This document shows, piece after piece, positions 56,929 through 64,000 of a stretch of 64,000 nucleotides of DNA. The stretch is from contig NZ_AKJW01000115.1 in NCBI RefSeq assembly GCF_000282135.1, forward strand, positions 61,319 to 125,318, written 5' to 3'. Both the position numbers and the translations under genes were made by a program. A model generated the notes under the pieces. That model made no database searches. It saw only the letters and a program-made list of their open reading frames with translations, and was not told where the DNA came from. This DNA comes from Herbaspirillum sp. CF444 (GTDB lineage Bacteria; Pseudomonadota; Gammaproteobacteria; Burkholderiales; Burkholderiaceae_D). How positions within the stretch are numbered: the stretch's first letter is position 1; every line of letters begins with the position of its first letter.

Positions 56929-57809
56929 GCAAGAAGTCAAAAGACCTGCAGCAAGAAACGCAGGGCATGGATTTCCTGCAATCGATGCCGCGCCGCTGGA
57001 TCACGACATATATCCCGCTGGGCATCTTCGTGTTCGTGCTGCTGTTTCCGTTCTACTGGATGGTGATCACGGCTTTCAAACCGGATAACGAACTGCTGCG
57101 CCAGACCGGCAATCCGTTCTGGGTGGTGGCGCCGACGCTGGCCCACTTCAAGAAACTGCTGTTCGAAACCCAGTATCCGGCGTGGCTGCTCAACACCGTG
57201 ATCGTGTCGGTGGTGTCGACCTTCGCCTCGCTGGCGGCCAGCGTGTTCGCCGCCTATGCCATCGAACGCCTGCGCTTCCAGGGTTCCAAGCAGGTCGGCC
57301 TGGGCATCTTCCTGGCGTACCTGATCCCGCCGTCTATCCTGTTCATTCCGCTGGCGGCGATCGTGTTCAAGCTGGGTCTGTTCGATACGCGCTGGGCGCT
57401 GATCCTCACGTATCCGACCTTCCTGATTCCGTTCTGCACCTGGCTGCTGATGGGCTACTTCCGCTCGATTCCGTATGAGCTGGAAGAATGCGCGCTGATC
57501 GACGGCGCCACGCGTTGGGAAATCCTGGTCAAGATCATCCTGCCGCTGGCGGTGCCCGGATTGATCTCGGCCGGCATCTTCGCCTTCACTCTGTCGTGGA
57601 ACGAGTTCATCTATGCGCTGACCTTCATCTCGTCATCCGAAGTGAAGACGGTGCCGGTGGGTATCGTGACCGAGCTGGTCGACGGCGACGTCTATCACTG
57701 GGGGGCGCTGATGGCAGGGGCGCTGCTGGGCTCGCTGCCGGTGGCGGTGGTGTATTCCTTCTTCGTGGAATATTACGTGTCGGGCATGACCGGAGCGGTC
57801 AAGGAGTAA
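56925..57809 (+). CDS. carbohydrate ABC transporter permease (MalG type)
   Basis: A 294-residue partner permease, coupled to the previous gene by an ATGA overlap. Six membrane segments; the EAA loop is ELEECALIDGATRWEILVKIILPLAVPG (about residues 182-209). The soluble N terminus (KDLQQETQGMDFLQSMPRR) is longer than usual. A bidirectional terminator follows, ending the operon. Confidence 0.88.
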   Translation: MSKKSKDLQQETQGMDFLQSMPRRWITTYIPLGIFVFVLLFPFYWMVITAFKPDNELLRQTGNPFWVVAPTLAHFKKLLFETQYPAWLLNTVIVSVVSTFASLAASVFAAYAIERLRFQGSKQVGLGIFLAYLIPPSILFIPLAAIVFKLGLFDTRWALILTYPTFLIPFCTWLLMGYFRSIPYELEECALIDGATRWEILVKIILPLAVPGLISAGIFAFTLSWNEFIYALTFISSSEVKTVPVGIVTELVDGDVYHWGALMAGALLGSLPVAVVYSFFVEYYVSGMTGAVKE

Positions 57810-57828
57810 ATTTTTCCGCTCAAAAGAA

Positions 57829-57862
57829 AACGGCCGGCGTCTTGCGATGCCGGCCGTTTTTC
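57829..57862. terminator. bidirectional rho-independent terminator
   Basis: AACGGCCGGC and GCCGGCCGTT pair over ten bases around GTCTTGCGAT, with A-rich and T-rich flanks. It sits between the convergent permease and dienelactone hydrolase genes. Confidence 0.88.
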
Positions 57863-57881
57863 ATTGCCCTTCCGAATTGAA

Positions 57882-58652
57882 TCAGGCGAGCTTTTCCGCG
57901 AAGAAGTTCTTCAAGGCCACTGCTGCACGTTCAGCGGTTTGCTTGTGATAGAAGAAGCCCGGGTTGCTGGCGTCCGGATCGGTGAACGAATGACCGGCCT
58001 GGCCGTAGTTGATCAGTTGCCAGTCCAGCTTGGCGGCGCTGACTTCGTCGATGAAGGCGTTGACCATGTCGCGCGGCACCGATGGATCCTGCACGCCGTG
58101 CAGCACCAGGATGGCGCCCTTGACGTTTTCTGCATCCTTGGAATTCGGCGTATCCAGTGCGCCATGCAGCGATACAAACGCATTCACGGCAGCACCGGAG
58201 CGCGCCAGTTCCAACGCTGCGGTACCGCCGAAGCAGAAGCCGCAAACGCCGAGCTTGCCGCTCAGCTTGACCTTGTCCTGGCCCTTGAGCGCTTCCAGCA
58301 CGGCATTCATGCGCTTGCGCAATTCGGCGCGATCTTTCTTCAGCGGAATGATGGCTGCCATGGCTTCGTCGCCATTGGCCGGACGCACGGTCTTGCCGTA
58401 GACGTCGCCGACCAGAATCGCCTGGTTCAGTCCGATGGTGGTGGCGGCGACTTCCAATGCCTTCTGGCTGACGCCGAAGAAATTGGGAATCGACAGTACG
58501 CCGGCAACCGGCGCCGTGCTCTTCTTGTTGAACAGCAGGACGCTTTCGTACTCAACGCCGTCCAGCGCGTGGACGATCAGTTCGATGCCGAGATCGGCGG
58601 CGGGGATGCCGAATTTTGCGGCGATGGGGGCGGGATCAAATTGGTGACTCAT
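57882..58652 (-). CDS. dienelactone hydrolase family protein
   Basis: A 256-residue alpha/beta hydrolase. The nucleophile elbow is GVCGFCFGGTAAL (Cys as in dienelactone hydrolase, about residue 137). The acid is in LHGVQDPSVPRD and the His in GQAGHSFTDPDA. These form the Cys-Asp-His triad of the family. Substrates range from lactones to esters, and the actual one cannot be told. Stand-alone gene ending at the shared terminator. Confidence 0.86.
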   Translation of the reverse strand: MSHQFDPAPIAAKFGIPAADLGIELIVHALDGVEYESVLLFNKKSTAPVAGVLSIPNFFGVSQKALEVAATTIGLNQAILVGDVYGKTVRPANGDEAMAAIIPLKKDRAELRKRMNAVLEALKGQDKVKLSGKLGVCGFCFGGTAALELARSGAAVNAFVSLHGALDTPNSKDAENVKGAILVLHGVQDPSVPRDMVNAFIDEVSAAKLDWQLINYGQAGHSFTDPDASNPGFFYHKQTAERAAVALKNFFAEKLA

Positions 58653-58838
58653 TCACTCTTCTCCTGAGCATTGCAAACTGAGAAAACCGCATGCGCTGCC
58701 GGTCGCTTACCGCACGGCAGTGTCGAGGTCTTCTCGCGAAAAACGCTATCTTTGCATAGCTGCCAAAAGTTTGCTGGCGTGGTCCCGATTGGCAACCCGC
58801 ATCCTGACAAGCCGTCAGAAAAAAGCGCATAATCCCCC

Positions 58839-58869
58839 TTGACTTAGAGCGCACTCCAACTTCTAGACT
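58839..58869 (+). promoter_or_regulatory. MerR-type promoter with 19-bp spacer
   Basis: TTGACT (58839-58844) and TAGACT (58864-58869) are separated by 19 bp, longer than the usual 17. A dyad TTAGAGCGCACTCCAA lies in the spacer, very close to the operator of AdhR/NmlR-like MerR regulators. It drives the MerR gene and the aldo/keto reductase. Confidence 0.75.
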
Positions 58870-58876
58870 GCCCCAC

Positions 58877-59383
58877 ATGACCACTTCCCTGACCATACAA
58901 CAAGCTGCCGCAAAGACCGGATTGTCGGTGCATACCCTGCGCTATTACGAAAAGATCGGCCTGCTCGATCCGATCGCGCGCCAGGACAATACGCACCGCC
59001 TGTTCCGCGAAGAAGATCTGACCTGGATCGGATTCTTGCTGAAGCTGCGTTCGACCGGTCTGCCGATCCGCGACATGCTGCGCTATGCGGAGCTGCGTCG
59101 CGCCGGCAACACGGCGCAAAGTGTGTCTGCACGGAAGGCATTGCTGCAACAGCATGCCCGCACCGTGGAAGAGACGATCGCCGAACTGCAAAGCAACCTG
59201 GCCGTGCTTCATATGAAAGTGAACATGTATGAAGACCTGGAGGCTGCACTGCCGGCGGTCGTCGTCACTCACCAGCAATCTATCGAGGACGCTTCCAATG
59301 AACACAGTAACGACAGCAACAAACGCAACAACTCCACACGCAAAACCGGCAACGCAAGTCGGCACCCGCAAACTCGGCGCTGA
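58877..59383 (+). CDS. MerR family transcriptional regulator (AdhR/NmlR-like)
   Basis: A 168-residue regulator. The HTH is [26 protein letters not shown], followed by the wing ([21 protein letters not shown]), then a dimerisation helix (about 80-120). The long tail after residue 135 ([20 protein letters not shown]) overlaps the start of the aldo/keto reductase by 86 bp, so that part is probably not under strong selection. Likely senses aldehydes and autoregulates through the promoter at 58839. Confidence 0.83.
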   Translation: MTTSLTIQQAAAKTGLSVHTLRYYEKIGLLDPIARQDNTHRLFREEDLTWIGFLLKLRSTGLPIRDMLRYAELRRAGNTAQSVSARKALLQQHARTVEETIAELQSNLAVLHMKVNMYEDLEAALPAVVVTHQQSIEDASNEHSNDSNKRNNSTRKTGNASRHPQTRR

Positions 59384-60347
59384 CGGCCCGACCGTCTCGT
59401 CCATCGGCCTCGGCTGCATGGGCATGAGCGATTTCTATTCGAACCGCGACGATGCCGAATCCATCGCCACCATCCACCGCGCATTGGAACTCGGCATCTG
59501 CTTTCTCGATACCGCCGACATGTACGGTCCTTACATCAACGAGGAACTGATCGCCAAGGCCATCAAGGGCAAGCGCGACCAGGTCTTCATCGCGACCAAG
59601 TTCGGCATCGTGCGCGATCCGGCCAACCCGGCGGCACGCGGCGTCAACGGCAAACCCGACTACATCCGCACGTCGGTCGAAGGCAGCCTGAAACGCCTGG
59701 GCGTCGAGACCATCGATCTGTACTACCAGCATCGCATCGATCAGAGCACGCCGATCGAAGAGACCGTGGGCGCGCTGGCCGATCTGGTCAAAGCCGGCAA
59801 GATCCGCCACATCGGCTTGTCGGAAGCATCGTCGCAAACGCTGGAGCGCGCCAGCAAGGTCCACAAGATCACCGCGCTGCAAAGCGAATACTCGCTGTGG
59901 ACGCGCGACCCGGAGCAAGACGTGCTGGCGACGTGCAACAAGCTGGGCATCGGTTTCGTGCCGTACAGCCCGCTGGGACGCGGCTTCCTGACCGGTGCGA
60001 TTACACGTCCGGATCAGTTCGACGCGGACGATTATCGTCGTCACAATCCGCGCTTCCAGGGCGAGAACTTTGCGAAAAATCTACTGCTGGTGGAGAAGGT
60101 AAAAGAACTGGCAACGCGCTATGAATGCTCGCCGTCGCAACTGGCATTGGCGTGGGTGCTGGCGCAAGGCGATCATATCGTGCCGATTCCAGGCACCAAG
60201 CGTCGCAAGTATCTGGAAGAAAACAGCGGCGCGCTGGCGGTGACGTTGACGGCGGTGCATCTGGAAGAACTGAACCGGCTGTTCCCTGCCGATGCGGCTG
60301 CCGGCCCGCGTTACACCGAAGAAGGAATGCGCATCGTCAACGGTTGA
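59298..60347 (+). CDS. aldo/keto reductase
   Basis: A 349-residue NADPH-dependent reductase. ATG 59298 ([13 protein letters not shown]) is chosen for a GGACGC-type site upstream and usual length. Catalytic residues: Asp in FLDTADMYG, Tyr in the same segment, Lys in FIATKFGIV and His in LYYQHRID. The cofactor loop is [16 protein letters not shown] near the end. Under a MerR promoter it likely detoxifies aldehydes. Confidence 0.88.
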   Translation: MNTVTTATNATTPHAKPATQVGTRKLGADGPTVSSIGLGCMGMSDFYSNRDDAESIATIHRALELGICFLDTADMYGPYINEELIAKAIKGKRDQVFIATKFGIVRDPANPAARGVNGKPDYIRTSVEGSLKRLGVETIDLYYQHRIDQSTPIEETVGALADLVKAGKIRHIGLSEASSQTLERASKVHKITALQSEYSLWTRDPEQDVLATCNKLGIGFVPYSPLGRGFLTGAITRPDQFDADDYRRHNPRFQGENFAKNLLLVEKVKELATRYECSPSQLALAWVLAQGDHIVPIPGTKRRKYLEENSGALAVTLTAVHLEELNRLFPADAAAGPRYTEEGMRIVNG

Positions 60348-60371
60348 TTCTGAAACCGTATCTGCAATAAA

Positions 60372-60410
60372 AAACGGCTGGCATCTTGCGATGTCAGCCG
60401 TTTTTCTTTT
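60372..60410 (+). terminator. rho-independent terminator after the aldo/keto reductase
   Basis: AAACGGCTGGCAT and ATGTCAGCCGTTT pair around CTTGCG, followed by TTTTTCTTTT. Confidence 0.88.
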
Positions 60411-60439
60411 CTGTCGCCAAGCACGTCAACTCATTCAGT

Positions 60440-60533
60440 CTGTCGTCCCAGCGAACGCTGGGACCCAGTGTCGTACCCTCCCGCTGATACTTCACGGTAA
60501 GCCGCTGGATTCCTGTTTTCGCAGGAACGACAG
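60440..60533. repeat. dispersed intergenic inverted-repeat element (REP/MITE-like)
   Basis: Ends CTGTCGT and ACGACAG are inverted. Inside are two hairpins, GTCCCAGCG/CGCTGGGAC and TTCCTG/CAGGAA. This resembles the common intergenic repeats of betaproteobacteria with paired CCAGCG and CAGGAA stems. It is non-coding and lies between the terminator and lpdA. Confidence 0.65.
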
Positions 60534-60554
60534 GTATGAGGAAACGTACCGTGC

Positions 60555-62357
60555 TTATTTCTTGCGCATCGGCGGCAAGTCGGTGCAGACGCCCTTGTAG
60601 ACTTCCGCCGCCATGCCGATCGATTCGCCCAGCGTCGGGTGAGGATGGATGGTCTTGCCGATGTCGACGGCGTCCGCGCCCATCTCGATGGCCAGGGCGA
60701 TTTCACCGATCATGTCGCCGGCATGCGTGCCGACGATGCCACCGCCGACGATGCGATGCGTCTCAGCGTCGAACAGCAGTTTGGTGAAACCTTCCGAACG
60801 GCCGTTGGCAACGGCACGACCGGAAGCGGCCCACGGGAAGTGCCCCTTCTCCAGCTTGATGCCCTTGGCCTTGGCTTCGTCTTCGGTAATGCCGACCCAT
60901 GCCACTTCCGGATCGGTGTAGGCCACCGAAGGAATGACGCTGGCGTCGAAGTGGCTCTTCTCGCCTGCTGCGGCTTCCGCAGCAACGTGCGCTTCGTGCA
61001 CGGCCTTGTGCGCCAGCATCGGCTGACCGACCAGATCACCAATCGCGAAGATGTGCGGCACGTTGGTACGCATCTGGCTGTCGACCGGGATGAAGCCGCG
61101 ATCGGTCACGGTCACGCCGGCCTTGTCGGCGGCGATCTTCTTGCCGTTCGGGCTGCGGCCGACGGCCACCAGCACCAGATCGTAGACTTGCGGATCCGGC
61201 GCCTTGGCGCCCGCTTCCGCTGCTTCGAAGCTGACCTTGATGCCTTCCTTCAACGCTTCGACTGCGACCGTCTTGGTCTTGAGCATGACGTTGTCGAAAC
61301 GCTTTTCGTTGAACTTCTGCCAGACCTTGACCATGTCGCGGTCCGCGCCCTGCATCAGGCCATCCATCATTTCGACGACGTCGATGCGGGCGCCCAGCGT
61401 GGAGTACACGGTCGCCATTTCCAGACCGATGATGCCGCCGCCGATGACCAGCATGCGTTTCGGCACCTGGCGCAATTCCAGCGCGCCGGTTGAGTCGACG
61501 ATGCGCGGGTCCGCTTTTTCTTTACCTTGGACAAACGGCAGGTTCACCACCGACGAACCGGCGGCGATGATGGCTTGCTTGAACTTGACGGTCTTCTTGC
61601 TGCCGTCGGCTGCGGTCACTTCGATGTGGTTGGCGCCGACGAACTGGCCTACGCCCTGCACCACGTTGACCTTGCGCGCCTTGGCCATGCCTGCCAGGCC
61701 GCCGGTCATGGTGCCGATGACTTTTTCCTTGTAGGCGCGCAGCTTGTCGATGTCGATTTCCGGCTTGGCGAAGGTGACGCCGTGCGACGCCATCGCGGCA
61801 GTTTCATCGATGACGGCTGCGACGTGCAGCAGCGCCTTCGATGGAATGCAACCGACATTCAGGCAGACGCCGCCGAGCGTCGAATAACGTTCGACCAGCA
61901 CCGTGTTCATACCCAGGTCGGCGGCGCGGAACGCGGCGGAATAACCGCCGGGACCTGCGCCGAGGACCATCATGTCGCATTCGATGTCGGCCGAACCGCC
62001 GAAGCTGGCGGCGACCGGGGCCGGGGCTGCTGCTGCGGGAGCGGCGGCTGGCGCAGGCGCTGCCGCGGCAGGTGCAGCTGCGGGCGCCGCTACCGGAGCA
62101 GGTGCGGCCGCCGCATCACCGCTGGCTTCCACCAGCAGCAGGACGGAACCTTCGGCAACCTTGTCGCCTACCTTGACTTTCAATTCTTTCACCACGCCAG
62201 CCGTACTGGATGGGATTTCCATGCTGGCCTTGTCGGATTCGACGGTGATCAGCGATTGCTCGACCTTGATGGTGTCGCCGACCTTGACCAGCAATTCGAT
62301 CACTTCCACTTCTTTGAAATCGCCGATATCGGGGACTTTGACTTCGCTCAGACTCAT
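60555..62357 (-). CDS. lpdA: dihydrolipoyl dehydrogenase with N-terminal lipoyl domain (PDH E3)
   Basis: A 600-residue flavoprotein. Residues 1-85 are a lipoyl domain with the target Lys in [10 protein letters not shown] (about 44), followed by an Ala/Pro-rich linker to about 118. The E3 core has the FAD motif [13 protein letters not shown], the redox pair [13 protein letters not shown], a second NAD motif [12 protein letters not shown], and the catalytic His in [10 protein letters not shown]. Together with aceF it belongs to the pyruvate dehydrogenase operon, as usual in betaproteobacteria. Confidence 0.93.
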   Translation of the reverse strand: MSLSEVKVPDIGDFKEVEVIELLVKVGDTIKVEQSLITVESDKASMEIPSSTAGVVKELKVKVGDKVAEGSVLLLVEASGDAAAAPAPVAAPAAAPAAAAPAPAAAPAAAAPAPVAASFGGSADIECDMMVLGAGPGGYSAAFRAADLGMNTVLVERYSTLGGVCLNVGCIPSKALLHVAAVIDETAAMASHGVTFAKPEIDIDKLRAYKEKVIGTMTGGLAGMAKARKVNVVQGVGQFVGANHIEVTAADGSKKTVKFKQAIIAAGSSVVNLPFVQGKEKADPRIVDSTGALELRQVPKRMLVIGGGIIGLEMATVYSTLGARIDVVEMMDGLMQGADRDMVKVWQKFNEKRFDNVMLKTKTVAVEALKEGIKVSFEAAEAGAKAPDPQVYDLVLVAVGRSPNGKKIAADKAGVTVTDRGFIPVDSQMRTNVPHIFAIGDLVGQPMLAHKAVHEAHVAAEAAAGEKSHFDASVIPSVAYTDPEVAWVGITEDEAKAKGIKLEKGHFPWAASGRAVANGRSEGFTKLLFDAETHRIVGGGIVGTHAGDMIGEIALAIEMGADAVDIGKTIHPHPTLGESIGMAAEVYKGVCTDLPPMRKK

Positions 62358-62592
62358 GTCTTTACTCCGTAAATTCTGTTGTTCGCTATGCGCTGCCTCA
62401 GAGGTAACGCATCAACTTTTCTAGGCGGCCTGAAGTTGCTCATGATTCCCGACGAGGCCGTGCGAGTGCCAGTTCAGGATGAGATGCAAGGCGCAAAACG
62501 CAGCCGGGCTGGTGGCCCGGCGAGGCTTTGCAACGCCGCAGATCGCCTGAAATGGTGCTTGCACGGTCTTGGCAGGGGTCATGAGCAGCTTC
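62358..62592. other. aceF-lpdA intergenic region
   Basis: About 235 bp between the two genes. It contains a GC-rich dyad (GCCGGGC-TGGTG-GCCCGGC at about 62502) without a T run, which might tune the readthrough from aceF to lpdA or be a repeat remnant. Nothing else recognised. Confidence 0.45.
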
Positions 62593-64000
62593 CTACAGCA
62601 ACGACTTGCGCAGATCGCCCAGCACCTCAGCCAGATAGGCCGAGAAGCGCGCGCCCATCGCGCCGTCGACCACGCGGTGGTCGTAGGACAGCGAGGTCGG
62701 CAGCATCAGGCGCGGCACGAATTGCTTGCCGTCCCAGACTGGTTTGATGATCGACTTGGACAAGCCCAGGATCGCCACTTCAGGTGCATTGATGATCGGC
62801 GTGAAGGCCGTGCCGCCAATGCCGCCCAGCGACGAAATGGTGAAGGTCGCGCCTTGCATGTCGGCAGGCTTGAGCTTGCCGTCGCGTGCTTGCGCCGACA
62901 GATCGCCCATTTCGATAGCGATCTGACCGATGGTCTTTTGATCGGCGTTCTTGATCACAGGCACCACCAGACCGTTCGGTGTATCGGCCGCAAAACCGAT
63001 GTTGTAGTACTGCTTCAGGATCAGGTTTTCGCCCTTGGCATCCAGCGAGGAATTGAACGCAGGGAATTTCTTCAGCGCCGCAACGCTGGCCTTGATCACG
63101 AACGCCAGCATGGTCAGCTTGACCGGCGATTTTGCCTTGGCGTAAGCGTCGTTGGACGACTTGCGGAATTCTTCCAGCTCGGTCACGTCGGCTTCGTCGA
63201 ATTGCGTGACGTGCGGGATCATGACCCAGTTGCGATGCAGGTTCGGACCGCTGATCTTCTTGATGCGCGACAGCGGCAGCAACTCGGTGGCGCCGAACTT
63301 GCTGAAGTCCAGCGACGGCCATGGCAACAGGTCCAGGCCTGCACCGCTGCCGTTCTTGGCAGGTGCGCTGGCTGCCGTGCCTGCGCCGCCGGCCAGTGCC
63401 GCCTTGACGAACTTCTGGATGTCTTCCTGCAGGATGCGATTCTTCGGCCCCGTGCCGACCACGCGGGTCAGGTCGACGCCGAGTTCACGGGCGAATTTAC
63501 GCACCGATGGCGAAGCGTGCGACTTGTTGGCGGAACCCGGCGTAACGGCGGCGACTGCCATTGCCGGAGCAGCGGCAGCAGGCGCAGATGCCGGAGCCGG
63601 AGCCGAAGCCGGTGCAGGCGTTGCTGCAGGAGCCGTGGCAGCAGGTGCTGGAGCAGCCGCGCCGCCGGTGGCTTCCACCACGGCAACCAGCGAACCCTTG
63701 GCAACCTTGTCGCCGATCTTGACTTTCAGCTCCTTGATCACGCCGGCATGGCTCGACGGGATTTCCATGCTGGCCTTGTCGGATTCGACGGTCAGCAGCG
63801 ACTGTTCGACCTTGACGGTGTCGCCGACCTTGACCAGCAACTCGATGACTTCGACTTCAGCGAAATCGCCGATATCGGGAACGAGGATATCTTGCAGGCC
63901 GCCCGAAGCCGCAGGCGCTGCAGCAGGTGCGGCCGGCACAGGAACAGATGCCGTTGCGGCGGCAGCGGGTGCTGCAGCAGCGGCTGCCGGAGCTGCTGCC
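62593..64000 (-). CDS. aceF: dihydrolipoamide acetyltransferase (PDH E2), 5' end outside window
   Basis: The frame is open to the right edge, beyond an Ala/Pro linker, so at least one more lipoyl domain is expected upstream. Visible in order: a lipoyl domain (target Lys in [10 protein letters not shown]), an Ala/Pro-rich linker, a peripheral-subunit-binding domain (ASPSVRKFARELGVDL), and the acyltransferase core ending in DHRVVDGAMGARF with catalytic His. It transfers the acetyl group from lipoamide to CoA in the PDH complex. Confidence 0.92.
   Translation of the reverse strand, partial: AAAPAAAAAAPAAAATASVPVPAAPAAAPAASGGLQDILVPDIGDFAEVEVIELLVKVGDTVKVEQSLLTVESDKASMEIPSSHAGVIKELKVKIGDKVAKGSLVAVVEATGGAAAPAPAATAPAATPAPASAPAPASAPAAAAPAMAVAAVTPGSANKSHASPSVRKFARELGVDLTRVVGTGPKNRILQEDIQKFVKAALAGGAGTAASAPAKNGSGAGLDLLPWPSLDFSKFGATELLPLSRIKKISGPNLHRNWVMIPHVTQFDEADVTELEEFRKSSNDAYAKAKSPVKLTMLAFVIKASVAALKKFPAFNSSLDAKGENLILKQYYNIGFAADTPNGLVVPVIKNADQKTIGQIAIEMGDLSAQARDGKLKPADMQGATFTISSLGGIGGTAFTPIINAPEVAILGLSKSIIKPVWDGKQFVPRLMLPTSLSYDHRVVDGAMGARFSAYLAEVLGDLRKSLL

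Overview
The right third of the window (about 47.3-64 kb) is GC-rich chromosome of a betaproteobacterium. The pyruvate dehydrogenase E3 and E2 subunits, each with N-terminal lipoyl domains, and the style of the sugar-acid locus suggest Oxalobacteraceae (Herbaspirillum/Collimonas-like). This genus-level guess rests on protein character only. The left two thirds (1 to about 47.24 kb) are visibly more AT-rich and look like an accessory island. The island ends on the right against an in-frame C-terminal stub of a GFA-family gene (47241-47345), which implies that the insertion broke that gene.

Island layout. (a) 1-4.8 kb: three consecutive tyrosine-recombinase genes (the first cut by the window edge) and a small coiled-coil protein, all on the + strand and closely coupled, resembling Tn554-type or recombinase-in-trio modules. 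(b) 5.4-6.4 kb: a DUF3644 protein. (c) 6.55-38.8 kb: the most unusual part. About 45 genes all lie on the minus strand and are separated by 42 copies of a short imperfect palindrome with arms GTCCGC and GCGGAC around a centre TTCTGGCCGATT. Nearly every interval holds one gene with its stop codon just before a copy, as in a gene-cassette array, but there is no IntI and the sites are not standard attC. Four cassettes occur twice at distant positions. In the best pair the homology starts and stops inside the palindrome, which points to site-specific shuffling. Cargo includes immunity-like proteins (SUKH, DUF6881, DUF7079, DUF4272), lipoproteins (DUF2846), small membrane proteins, an acetyltransferase, hydrolases, a TPR-CHAT protease-like protein, a nucleoside-phosphorylase/GHKL fusion, and a four-gene polyamine/glutathionylspermidine-type operon. 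A 140-bp inverted-repeat element has inserted into the GGCC centre of one copy, and a one-ended relative sits in another.

(d) 38.88-38.97 kb: the 3' 46 nt of a tRNA-Ile2(CAU) gene with its terminator, a typical integration scar. (e) 39.2-47.0 kb: a second accessory segment with a PIN-domain protein and partner, an EexN-like lipoprotein, a DUF2384 antitoxin, a controller-type HTH protein with paired operators, an alpha-helical protein, and a 1011-aa RelA/SpoT-domain protein. Several of these are plausible phage-defence or toxin-antitoxin components.

Chromosomal part. A FadR-type GntR regulator, an Ldh-family dehydrogenase, an IlvD/Edd dehydratase, a D-2-hydroxyacid dehydrogenase and a complete CUT1 sugar ABC transporter (ATPase, Tat-exported binding protein, two permeases) form one sugar or sugar-acid uptake and catabolism locus. 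A TGGTCAGACCA palindrome between the divergent halves is a likely regulator site. Then come a dienelactone hydrolase, a MerR regulator with a 19-bp-spacer promoter overlapping an aldo/keto reductase gene, and lpdA-aceF, the latter running off the right edge.
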